DNA of 50,299 bases from Ameyamaea chiangmaiensis (lineage in GTDB: Bacteria; Pseudomonadota; Alphaproteobacteria; Acetobacterales; Acetobacteraceae). Positions within the stretch are counted from its first letter, which is position 1. Every line of letters begins with the position of its first letter. The stretch lies in the NCBI RefSeq assembly GCF_025995235.1, contig NZ_BAPT01000016.1, positions 1-50,299 on the forward strand, written 5' to 3'. The notes under the pieces are model-generated. The model ran no database searches. It saw only the letters and a list, made by a program, of their open reading frames with translations, and had not been told where the DNA came from. A program made the translations under genes and the position numbers. This document shows, one piece after another, positions 7,048-14,583 of the stretch.

Positions 7048-7418
7048 CTGACCGCGAGTGCAGGCCGCCGGAAGGGACGGAGGACCGGACCTACCACTGG
7101 TTGCGATCAACATGCGGCAGTCACCCGTTTGAGTGGCTCGATCAGGAGTGGCGCATATGGGGATACTGTTACGGCCCATGCAGTGCATTCGGTAGCGGAT
7201 GGCGCTACGTCGGTCCGTGCGTGCCGCCGCAGGCCGGGGAGGCGTTCGGCAAGATCGAGGTAGGCCTGTCAGAAGCGCGCGAGGTCGCCGCTCTTCACTC
7301 TGCAATGAGCGGCAGTAGCGACTACGAAACAGAGACGCATGCACTGCGCCATGCGCAGGACGTTCTGGGCGATCTGCATAAGCGTGGTTGGTATCTCGTG
7401 CGTAGGGAGGGGGAGTGA
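7044..7418 (+). CDS. Hypothetical phage protein
   Basis: A 124-residue protein rich in Trp, Tyr and Cys in its first half (YHWLRST, EWRIWGYCYGPC, WRYVGPC) and helical in the second. The aromatic first half looks like a small beta-sheet domain. The frame starts and ends in overlaps with its neighbours. Not assigned to a family. Confidence 0.5.
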   Translation: MTDRECRPPEGTEDRTYHWLRSTCGSHPFEWLDQEWRIWGYCYGPCSAFGSGWRYVGPCVPPQAGEAFGKIEVGLSEAREVAALHSAMSGSSDYETETHALRHAQDVLGDLHKRGWYLVRREGE

Positions 7419-7606
7419 TGGTTATCCGCAAAGCCCGCTTCCTAGTTTGGTGGTTGATCATCCTGCTGATCGCCGGGGCCATCGCCGCGTTCTTTATGGC
7501 AGGTAGCGTTGGTCTCCAAATCTACGGAATAGGCATCTTTCTGACTGGAACATGCAGAGATGCCTTCGACGCATTGGAGAACTCATGCCGACAGGAGGGG
7601 GGGTGA
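7418..7606 (+). CDS. Small phage membrane protein
   Basis: A 62-residue protein with a strong transmembrane segment (FLVWWLIILLIAGAIAAFF) and a weaker second hydrophobic stretch. The ATG at 7418 follows a GGGAGGGGGA ribosome site; a GTG one codon earlier is possible. Basic residues before the first segment suggest the N-terminus is cytoplasmic. Role unknown. Confidence 0.5.
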   Translation: MVIRKARFLVWWLIILLIAGAIAAFFMAGSVGLQIYGIGIFLTGTCRDAFDALENSCRQEGG

Positions 7607-8001
7607 TGGGGGACTTGATTGCTGATGGCTATATTACGTTCGAACAGGCGCTGTCTGATCTGCGCGGGATTGTTGGGCGAACGAAGCTGCTCAATCACCT
7701 GAAAGGGGTGCCGGAATTCAACGGCGCACCAACCCATAGGCGTATCGGGAGGAAGATATTTTTCCGTCGAGACGACTTAAACAGACTGCTTGAAAGCCTT
7801 GAATGCCCCTTACCATCGTCAAGCGGAAAGGCCGCGAAACGCTCTATGTCCGTGGAACCGTCCGTGGACAGGGCATATTTGAAAGCACAGGAACTTCTGA
7901 CCAAAAACAGGCAGAGGCTTACCGCGCAAAACGCGAAGCGGAATTATGGGAAGAATCGGTCTACGGCAAGCGGGCCGTCGTTACGTTCGCCAGCGCCGTA
8001 A
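7606..8001 (+). CDS. Excisionase-like helix-turn-helix protein overlapping the integrase gene
   Basis: The 131-residue product has an N-terminal winged-helix/MerR-like part: ITFEQALSDLRGIVG, then RRIGRKIFFRRDDLNRLLESL. This matches small excisionase-type DNA-binding proteins that direct integrase towards excision. The C-terminal 65 residues are Ser/Arg-rich and are read from the same DNA as the first 199 bases of the integrase in another frame. From memory, similar tails (a Cys-Pro-Ser-Ser run, then an ELLT motif) occur in homologues upstream of integrases in other alphaproteobacteria, so the tail may be real rather than runoff. The direct neighbourhood of the integrase supports the role. Confidence 0.65.
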   Translation: MGDLIADGYITFEQALSDLRGIVGRTKLLNHLKGVPEFNGAPTHRRIGRKIFFRRDDLNRLLESLECPLPSSSGKAAKRSMSVEPSVDRAYLKAQELLTKNRQRLTAQNAKRNYGKNRSTASGPSLRSPAP

Positions 8002-8966
8002 CCGCCTACCTCGAAGCTGAGCAGCGCAGCGCCACAACGCTTACCCACACAGAGCGTCTGCTCAACCACTTTGGAAGGCGCAAGGTCGACTCAATAGGTC
8101 AAAGCGACCTCGATCATGCTTACAAAGCAATTCTAACCAAGGGTGCTGAAGCTTCTGGCGCAACAAAGATTCGCGCCGTTCTTACCCCGTTGCGGGCGAT
8201 CCTTGAGTTCTCGGCGGTTCGTGGATGGTGCGCGAAACCTGCGTTCGAGCGTCCCAGGGTAGCCCAGACCAAGATGCGCTTTCTGCGTCCTGATGAGGCT
8301 ACGGACCTCGTGAACTCTGCCGCCAAGCATGTCCGGCCGCTCTTGGTATTCCTGATCGCGACAGGCGCCCGCATGTCTGAGGCGCTGGAACTGGAGTGGG
8401 CGGATGTCGACCTGCAAGGGCGCCGCGCTGTCGTCTGGCAGAAGCAGGGAGACGAACGCCATATCGACCTACCCCCTGTCGTAATCTTGGCGCTGACAGG
8501 CATCGGGCACAGGACGGGGCGCGTGTTCCGACCCGTTCGGAGTCGCCGGCCGGCAGGCGCCGAATCGGGGAAGGAGGTGGGTGAGGGGTATTACGACACC
8601 GGGCGCACGGGGGGCGGCCAGATCAAGAGTGCGTGGGCATACGCCTGCAAGCGGGCCGGTCTACCGGGCCATGATCGGGTGTGGACACCCAATGGCGAGC
8701 GGCGGCCAAAGCGCCAGTTTGTGCCGGACCTTACTCCGCACGCGATGCGTCACACATTCGCGACATGGCATTACTGCGTTCACAAAGATTTGCTCAAATT
8801 GAAGGAGGATGGCGGCTGGCAGACCATCACCATGGTGACGCGGTACGCGAAAAAAATGCCCGACCACTATCGGACTGCGATTATGGCATGGCTGGCTTAT
8901 ACCGACTGGCCGGATATCGCCGGCGACGTGCCAAATCCGTGCCATAATGACGTGCCAAATAAATAG
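7803..8966 (+). CDS. Tyrosine-family site-specific integrase
   Basis: The 387-residue protein is a full-length phage/island integrase. An N-terminal arm-binding part and a SAM-like core-binding domain (about residues 60-150) precede the catalytic domain. The visible active-site residues are Arg in ATGARMSEALELEW, His-x-x-Arg in HAMRHTFATW, Trp in GGWQTITMVT and the nucleophilic Tyr in TRYAKKM. The start at 7803 gives a normal N-terminus, which means the gene lies 199 bases inside the excisionase-like frame. It ends 34 bases before the tRNA-Val fragment, which is its expected attachment site. Confidence 0.92.
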   Translation: MPLTIVKRKGRETLYVRGTVRGQGIFESTGTSDQKQAEAYRAKREAELWEESVYGKRAVVTFASAVTAYLEAEQRSATTLTHTERLLNHFGRRKVDSIGQSDLDHAYKAILTKGAEASGATKIRAVLTPLRAILEFSAVRGWCAKPAFERPRVAQTKMRFLRPDEATDLVNSAAKHVRPLLVFLIATGARMSEALELEWADVDLQGRRAVVWQKQGDERHIDLPPVVILALTGIGHRTGRVFRPVRSRRPAGAESGKEVGEGYYDTGRTGGGQIKSAWAYACKRAGLPGHDRVWTPNGERRPKRQFVPDLTPHAMRHTFATWHYCVHKDLLKLKEDGGWQTITMVTRYAKKMPDHYRTAIMAWLAYTDWPDIAGDVPNPCHNDVPNK

Positions 8967-8987
8967 ATGTGTATAATCAGATAGATA

Positions 8988-9002
8988 GATGCAATCTGCA
9001 TC
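8988..9002. other. Short palindrome at the attachment junction
   Basis: An inverted repeat GATGCA-N3-TGCATC lies right at the left border of the tRNA-Val homology, after a GATA-type short tandem run. It may be an integrase or excisionase arm site, or chance. Confidence 0.35.
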
Positions 9003-9050
9003 GCCTTCACACGGCGGGGGTCACAGGTTCAATCCCTGTCGCACCCACCA
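9001..9050 (+). other. attachment site: 3' fragment of tRNA-Val(CAC)
   Basis: The sequence contains the anticodon stem-loop (TCGCC, loop TTCACAC with anticodon CAC, GGCGG), a five-base variable region, a perfect T arm (ACAGG, loop TTCAATC, CCTGT), the 3' acceptor strand and an encoded CCA. The D arm and 5' acceptor strand are missing; integrase-side sequence stands in their place. This is the scar left when an element integrates at the anticodon loop of a tRNA gene. The intact tRNA should be at the other end of the element, left of this window. Confidence 0.85.
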
Positions 9051-9319
9051 TCCGATTTCATTGAAATTGCTATGTACATCCCGGTGCCGCACATGTTGGC
9101 GCGGGGATTTTCCGCATTGGTAGCCCGTGAAATCCTGGAAAATGCCGGTGTTCGCTACGTAAAGCCGTGCAAAATCCGTGCAGCTTGTTCTTGTAATGGG
9201 GCCAGGTCGTTTTCGTTTCTACCGTGCCCCGACGCGCCCGATTCTGCGTGGGCGTGGGCCATGCTTTACGTCATCGGAACTGGCCCATGCCATCAGCCAC
9301 CACTATCGGCCACGGCTTG
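9051..9319. other. Non-coding stretch right of the attachment site
   Basis: No convincing gene is present. One 83-codon frame exists but has poor composition and no ribosome site. The sequence between the tRNA scar and the next gene is moderately AT-rich and shows no clear terminator. Confidence 0.5.
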
Positions 9320-10048
9320 CTAATCTCTCGGGCAAAACTCCGTAGCCCAATCCAGGGCTTCGAGGCGCGCGTCGCTTGTGTCTGATATCTCATACCTCGA
9401 CAGGTGAGGCACATTGCCGAATGGAATCTTGCGCCCCCCGATCGTGAAGAAGCCGCGATGCGCCATCCACTCGCCATGCCCTGAGTTTCTGCTGGGTTCG
9501 ATTACGTGGCCGTTGAATGCGTCGAGAAAGACGTCAACGGTGCCATGCGTGAAGATGAAATCTGGCTGGACCGCATCGATGATCAACTCGTGCACGTGCT
9601 TGCAGATTTCCAGATCATGAGCGTAATCGGTGTGCCCAGGAACATCGCTGGACCGCGTGAACACTAGATTGCTCGCCGGGACGTCCTGAATGTTCAGGCC
9701 CAGTCGCTTGCATAGAAACTGAACTCGCTTCTGTATGGGGGCTTCGCCTTCGGAATACTCTCCACCTTGGTTATTGTCCCACCGCTCGCCAGTAAAAGCA
9801 TTCCAGTGTCCGCGGGCATCCACGAGATTTTTGCCGATAGTGCCGTTATCGGGTTTGGTCGGATTCCCTCCCGGATTTTTCCCTAGGAAATACAGCCTCG
9901 AAGGCTTCAGTGAGTTTGCGTCGGAATACAGGGCGGCCCCAGAGGCATCCAAGAAAGGCGTGCCCGCCTTCGTCGCCTTCCCGCGAAGGTAAAGCTCAAT
10001 TTCGTCCAGAAGATCTAAACCGTAGAAGGGCAACGCTCGTCTTCCCAT
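9320..10048 (-). CDS. Uracil-DNA-glycosylase-superfamily-like hypothetical protein
   Basis: The 242-residue protein has the segment LYFLGKNPGGNPTK, which matches the Gly-x-Asn-Pro-Gly loop of the UDG superfamily. Its order of later motifs (VPASNLVFTRSSD, a helical HVHELIIDAVQPDFIFTHG strand and a C-terminal HLSRYE) also fits that fold. Catalytic ability cannot be judged. The gene is less GC-rich than the host core and lies alone between the element junction and the receptor gene, which suggests horizontally acquired cargo. It could act in repair or defence, but no partner gene is present. Confidence 0.5.
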   Translation of the reverse strand: MGRRALPFYGLDLLDEIELYLRGKATKAGTPFLDASGAALYSDANSLKPSRLYFLGKNPGGNPTKPDNGTIGKNLVDARGHWNAFTGERWDNNQGGEYSEGEAPIQKRVQFLCKRLGLNIQDVPASNLVFTRSSDVPGHTDYAHDLEICKHVHELIIDAVQPDFIFTHGTVDVFLDAFNGHVIEPSRNSGHGEWMAHRGFFTIGGRKIPFGNVPHLSRYEISDTSDARLEALDWATEFCPRD

Positions 10049-10448
10049 GTTGATTGGTCATGCACACCTGCAGAGACTATGCCTGCTGTCAGTGCGGCCG
10101 GTAGTGGTCTGACAGGTATGACCCTCACCGTGTTTTGTTAGAAATTCGTGCTCCAGAGGCAGACGGTATAGCCCGCGAATGCCGATTGGCCCTCTGTGTG
10201 ACGTAGGAGAGGACACCTACCCAACTCTTTTGAGTGTCGGTCGGTCCTGTTTGAGCGAGCGAATGGCACTACGTGATGAGGCCCGCTTTACGGCGAGCGC
10301 TCGCATAAATACATGGGTTGCCGGCACACGATTCCCTTTGCTGGGGCAGGTGAACCGGGTCGCCACGGGATGCGTCACGCAGGAGCATCGTATTCCCCCA
10401 CGGGCTATGACGGCCGTTGTGGGGGTGACCTCTGAGCCGGAATCGGGT
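10049..10448. other. 400-base intergenic region between the UDG-like gene and the receptor gene
   Basis: No gene is supported here. It holds two inverted repeats near the receptor stop codon (listed separately) and otherwise mixed sequence. The longest plus-strand frame only continues as antisense of the receptor. Confidence 0.5.
10395..10425. terminator. GC-rich hairpin downstream of the receptor gene
   Basis: Arms CCCCCAC and GTGGGGG enclose a 17-base loop. It sits about 25 bases beyond the receptor stop on the minus strand. There is no T run, so intrinsic termination is uncertain; it may stabilise the mRNA 3' end. Confidence 0.35.
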
Positions 10449-10455
10449 TCAGAGG
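10429..10455. terminator. Hairpin overlapping the receptor stop codon
   Basis: Arms CCTCTGA and TCAGAGG flank 13 bases, and the right arm covers the stop codon of the receptor gene. A T run is missing. Together with the second hairpin it probably marks the transcript end. Confidence 0.35.
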
Positions 10456-13001
10456 CTCAGGTTGGCGCGCAGGTAGTAGAAGCCGCCGTTCATATCGAGC
10501 TGCGACGTGCTCATGTAGTATTGTGGCACGCCGAGATAACGGTTGCCGTCGGGCACCGCACTCGGCTTGGCATCGAACAGGTTGTTCGCGCCGAGTGTGA
10601 CGGACCAGGCGTGACTGACGCGGTACGTAATATCCAGGTTGGTGACGAATTTGGGCACGTTGCGGTATTCACGAAAGACGGTGCTGGACAGGGAACTGGT
10701 GTTGCCCGCGCCGCCATAATAGGTCAGTTGGGACGTCGTCTGGCCGTAGCGGATTTCATGCACGCCGACCGTCCAGCGGCCGCTGCTGAAACGTCCGCCC
10801 CAGATCATCTTGCTGCGCGGATAGGCCGTGGTGATGTAGGCCACGCTCTGCGCGTTCAGCAGGGGCGTCCCGGTCACGGTGTTCATCGTCTGGTGCGACA
10901 GGCGGGTGCGGTTGAGGTTGATCGCGACGTCCCAGTTGATGACGCCGATATCGCCGAGCTGCGTCGGGTAGGTCGCGGTGATGTCCAGCCCCTGCGTGCG
11001 GGTGCTGGCAACATTGGCGAACCAGTTGGCGGACAGCGAAGACGCCGACCAGCTTGCCGATCCGGCCGGCAGGGTGAAGCCGTTCAGCCCGAGGGCGGAG
11101 CGCGCCTGGTCGCCGGTGATGTTGCCTCCGGGCAGGATCTGGTCGCGCAGATTGATCTGGTAGACATCGGCGGTGATGTGCAGCTTTCGCACCGGCTCGA
11201 GGATGATACCGGCGGTAGCGTTGGTCGAGCGTTCCGGCTTGAGTTGCGATGCGCCGTTGGCGAGGGCGCCGGGTGAGTTGGCGGCGATCAACCCGCGCGC
11301 GGCGGTCGGGGACAGCGTCAGGGAACTGTAATGTTCCTGCGCCAGTGTCGGCGCGTGGAAGCCGTTCGAGATGGTGCCGCGAAAGGCGAGCCATTTGAAA
11401 GCGTCGTAACGGGTCGAGACCTTTCCCGTCTCGGTATTGCCGACATCGGTGTAGTGCTCGAACCGTCCGGCCAGGTCGAGCTGCCAGTTTTTCGTCAGGT
11501 GGGTGGCGACGTCGATGTAGCCGCCGACCACGTCGCGGCTGGAATTGCTGGCGTTGCCGGCATTGATTCCGGCCAGGGCATCCGATCCGCCGTAAATCGT
11601 CGTATCAGGCGCGCCTGTGCCGAGGGAATAGCTCTCGTAGCGGTAGGTCGCGCCACCGGCGACGTTGATGCTGTGTGGCCAGCCGGAGACGTGAAACGCG
11701 CGGCTGAGGTCGAAGCTGTTGCTCCATTGCGCGTTATTGAAGCCCTGCACGTCCGGGAAACGCGTGGGGGTCTGGCCGGTCGCGGTGGACAGGGGCAGGT
11801 TGGCGGACTGCTTCAGGCCGATCTGGTCGTAATCGCGGCCATAGACGGAGGAGAGATCCCAGTTCCACCCAAGGGCTACACCCCTCAGGCCGGCGGTGAC
11901 TTCCCAGTCGTTCTCTTCGAGTGTTTCGAGCGGGGAATAGCCATTGGGATAAATCGCGGCATAGGCCGGATAATTCGCAAGCGACCTGGCCAGACGATAG
12001 TTCTGGAACGACTCCGCATGCCGGTGGGCGTAGGTCGCGAGCGCATAGGCTTCGATAGCGTCGGTGATGTGATAACCGGCCTTGATCGCGACGCTTTCGC
12101 GGCTCTCTTCCGGCTGTCCGAGGACCTTGTTGACCGTGGTGCCGGTGCGCGCGTCCGGCGCACTGCGATAGGTGTGGTCCTGATGGAAGAACTCGCCGCT
12201 GACATGCACGTAGCCGCGATTGCCCAGGGTCGTGCCGCCGTCGAGATCGACGCCCTGCTGAAAACCGTCTTCATCGGCGTTGATGCCGGTGATCGATTGC
12301 GCGTTGAACCCGTGATTCTGCTTCTTGAGGATGATGTTGACCACGCCGGCCACGGCGTCCGAACCATACTGGGCGGACGCGCCGTCACGCAGGATTTCGA
12401 CGTGGTCGATCGCCGACATCGGGATCATGCTGACATCGACCGGGGTCGAGCCCTGTTGCGGGCCGCCGTCGGCATAGAGATTGGCGGTCGTGTGACGGCG
12501 CTTGCCATCCACCAGCACCAGCGTTTCGTTCGGGCTGAGGCCGCGCAGGCTGAAGGAACGGGTCAACGCGCCCGTGTCGAAGCCGCCGGTGGGGATGGTC
12601 AGCGACGGCAGCACCTGCGCCAGGGCCTGCAGAAGATTCGGCTGCCCGGTCGAGGCGAGTTGCCTGGACGTGATGATGTCGAGGGGCGCGACGCTGTCGC
12701 GCGCTTTCTTGCCGGTCTCGCGGGTGCCGGTGACGATGACCGTCTCGCCGGAGTCGGTGGGTTGCGGCGAACGGGCCGGGTCGTTCACGCTGGTGTTGAT
12801 TGTCCGTGCCTTCGGGTTCGCCGACAGGGACGGGTACGTGGTCTGCGCCGCCGCTGCGCCGTCCGCCGCGATGGCTAGCGTGACGGCGGAGAACGGAAGC
12901 AGTGAGGCCATCAGAAGCGTTCCGCGCAGGCCTGTGCGTCGCTCAGGCTTCTGCCGAGTTGTCAGCGGTGACCCTGTCAAGGACACAAGGACTGGGGGCA
13001 A
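10449..13001 (-). CDS. TonB-dependent outer-membrane receptor
   Basis: The 850-residue protein is a complete TonB-dependent transporter, which imports a bound nutrient through the outer membrane using TonB/ExbBD energy. After a signal peptide (hydrophobic MASLLPFSAVTLAIA, cleavage near residue 52) comes the TonB box ETVIVTGTRE (about 86-95). The plug domain follows (SLRGLSPNETLVLVDGKRR, then VEILRDGASAQYGSDAVAGV), and then about 600 residues of a beta-barrel. The substrate is not evident. The start is a TTG with GGAG eight bases upstream, because no ATG occurs before the signal-peptide core at residue 31. It stands alone, without an exbBD or sigma-factor gene beside it. Confidence 0.9.
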   Translation of the reverse strand: MPPVLVSLTGSPLTTRQKPERRTGLRGTLLMASLLPFSAVTLAIAADGAAAAQTTYPSLSANPKARTINTSVNDPARSPQPTDSGETVIVTGTRETGKKARDSVAPLDIITSRQLASTGQPNLLQALAQVLPSLTIPTGGFDTGALTRSFSLRGLSPNETLVLVDGKRRHTTANLYADGGPQQGSTPVDVSMIPMSAIDHVEILRDGASAQYGSDAVAGVVNIILKKQNHGFNAQSITGINADEDGFQQGVDLDGGTTLGNRGYVHVSGEFFHQDHTYRSAPDARTGTTVNKVLGQPEESRESVAIKAGYHITDAIEAYALATYAHRHAESFQNYRLARSLANYPAYAAIYPNGYSPLETLEENDWEVTAGLRGVALGWNWDLSSVYGRDYDQIGLKQSANLPLSTATGQTPTRFPDVQGFNNAQWSNSFDLSRAFHVSGWPHSINVAGGATYRYESYSLGTGAPDTTIYGGSDALAGINAGNASNSSRDVVGGYIDVATHLTKNWQLDLAGRFEHYTDVGNTETGKVSTRYDAFKWLAFRGTISNGFHAPTLAQEHYSSLTLSPTAARGLIAANSPGALANGASQLKPERSTNATAGIILEPVRKLHITADVYQINLRDQILPGGNITGDQARSALGLNGFTLPAGSASWSASSLSANWFANVASTRTQGLDITATYPTQLGDIGVINWDVAINLNRTRLSHQTMNTVTGTPLLNAQSVAYITTAYPRSKMIWGGRFSSGRWTVGVHEIRYGQTTSQLTYYGGAGNTSSLSSTVFREYRNVPKFVTNLDITYRVSHAWSVTLGANNLFDAKPSAVPDGNRYLGVPQYYMSTSQLDMNGGFYYLRANLSL

Positions 13002-13423
13002 GGCGGCGTCTCCACAATCAACGGTTTCGATCGGTTGAAGTTTAAATTCAACGCGTTGTCTGTGGTGTCATTACCAGTCGTATATTGCGCCGTGTATTTC
13101 TTGAATCCGTGTTTTGACGCTATTTGGGCAAAGTGTGTCTTTATGGGCACATTTTGTTGCACGTTCAAACCATACGGATGGCGAAGCCTATGTGGTTATC
13201 GGTGTCACGTTCAATACATTGAAAAAAAACATAAATATATCAGATCCACGACGGACGTCACGGTCCGTGAAGGGCGTGTGTGCGGCTGTAATTGTGACGT
13301 TTTAACAACGGTCGTGTGCCGGAGGTGTGTCTTCGACTGGCGCCAGATGTTCAGCGAAGGCGACACGCCCCCGGCGATGACACGCCTCCGTCCGGGCCTA
13401 CCGGAGGTCCTTCGCCGCCGCTG
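13002..13423. other. AT-rich 420-base intergenic region
   Basis: No credible gene is seen. Close to the receptor start lies an inverted repeat GTTGAA-N7-TTCAAC (13033-13051), and further away ACGGAC-N6-GTCCGT (13251-13268). Either could be a regulator site for the receptor, but neither matches a box that I know. The AT content is much higher than in the flanking genes. Confidence 0.4.
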
Positions 13424-14119
13424 TCATCTGGCCGGTAGGTGCGTTGCCGGTGAAGGGCGGGGCGGCCCAGCGCTGAGATAGACCGGCAGCGTGCCGCTCC
13501 ACCGGTCGAGTGCCTTTTGCTGCAACAGAACCGGCGTCAGCGACTGCGATACCAGCGTGTTGGCCTGCGCTGTGGCCTGCACCGCCTGCGGCTGCGCGAC
13601 CTGCCTGGCTTCGAATGCCGGTTCGTATGCCGGTGAGAACGTGAGGTTGGAAATGTTCACCGCCTCGATACTCAGAGGGTAAGGCAGAAGGGACGTGACC
13701 ACGAGGTCCTTGATCTGACTGTCCACGGCATCGTGGCGGGTGATCTGGTCCTCGGCGTTATAACTCGCGGTCACCGCCTTGACGTCGTTGGAGGCCGTAA
13801 GGCCGATGATTCGTGATCCCGGACTGTCGAACGGTCGAAAATCACGGTAGACATCCGGTGCGTCGGCCGCGTTGATGGGGAAGGTGACGGACACTGCCGT
13901 GTGGACGTTCTGCAGGTCGTGCGTGGCCGCCCGTTCCTCCGACGTCACGGTTTGCGGCTGTGTCGAGACCACGACGATCGTCTGATACACCGGGACGGCG
14001 CCATGAAGTCCCGGAGTGAGCGGCGTCGGCTGCACGGACCCGAAGTTCAGCAGCACGCCGCAGAAGCCGGACACCACCTGATAGAATGGATTGACGATGG
14101 CCAGCGCGCGGAGCGCCAC
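13424..14119 (-). CDS. Prohibitin-like SPFH-domain protein
   Basis: The 231-residue protein follows the prohibitin pattern: VVSGFCGVLLNFGSVQ, LTPGLHGAVPVYQTIV, a RAATHDLQNVHTAVSV segment and NISNLTFSPAYEPAFEARQVA. Such proteins form ring-like membrane scaffolds tied to membrane-protein quality control. It is shorter than usual (about 260-300 residues). The N-terminal anchor is reduced to a weakly hydrophobic segment after a GTG start, and the C-terminal coiled coil stops early in a Pro-rich tail. An in-frame stop lies 15 codons upstream, so no longer N-terminus is available. It stands alone, without the protease partner. Confidence 0.7.
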   Translation of the reverse strand: MALRALAIVNPFYQVVSGFCGVLLNFGSVQPTPLTPGLHGAVPVYQTIVVVSTQPQTVTSEERAATHDLQNVHTAVSVTFPINAADAPDVYRDFRPFDSPGSRIIGLTASNDVKAVTASYNAEDQITRHDAVDSQIKDLVVTSLLPYPLSIEAVNISNLTFSPAYEPAFEARQVAQPQAVQATAQANTLVSQSLTPVLLQQKALDRWSGTLPVYLSAGPPRPSPATHLPAR

Positions 14120-14307
14120 CAGCGCCGTCTTGTGCCAGACGCGGCGTCACCATGTTCCATCTATTGTCGATGCTCACGCCAATCCCCGGTCTATGCTCCG
14201 TCGGGACTATGCTGCGACCCGATGGGATGGGGACGCACGTTCCGGGACGCTTCATCGGGGGAACCGGCAACCCGGATGGGCCGGGCGACGGCCGGTCGGT
14301 GGCGTAC

Positions 14308-14385
14308 CTACTTGCCGAAATAGAGGAAACCGAACGCTGCGATGAACAGGAAGCCGACGACGGCGCAGTCTTCAATGGTGGTCAT
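14308..14385 (-). CDS. Possible 25-residue membrane peptide
   Basis: A short frame with an acidic N-terminus (MTTIEDCAVV) and one hydrophobic segment (VVGFLFIAAFGFLYFG) ending in Lys. Composition is that of a single-pass micropeptide. The ribosome site is weak (no clear purine run), and nothing else supports expression. It lies between rsmA and the prohibitin-like gene in a 464-base stretch otherwise without genes. Confidence 0.35.
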   Translation of the reverse strand: MTTIEDCAVVGFLFIAAFGFLYFGK

Positions 14386-14583
14386 GCGTCACTATCGCAG
14401 CTTATGGGGCAAGGTTGCCACACTGTAATGCATCAGCCGTCCGTGCCGATCCGCCACTGCGTGCGATCATGGTGGCGGTCGGGTGGTGATGGCGTGTGGT
14501 CGCGGGCGATGCGAACGGCGACGCAGGCCGGCATGGGCCTTCCGCACCACTGACGCACGATCGCGGTCGTGGTCGGAGGCCGA

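Noticed and set aside
9001..9050. A complete tRNA-Val gene
   Set aside because: The D arm and 5' acceptor strand are absent; integrase-side sequence occupies their place, so only the 3' fragment remains.
9072..9323. 83-codon frame right of the attachment site
   Set aside because: No ribosome site, no recognisable motif and a composition unlike a soluble or membrane protein.
10179..11276. 365-codon open frame on the plus strand
   Set aside because: Its second half is antisense to the receptor barrel and the first half has no ribosome site or motif.
11331..12878. 515-codon open frame on the plus strand
   Set aside because: It lies wholly antisense to the TonB-dependent receptor, which has clear domains; the Val/Gly/Arg-rich product has no motif.
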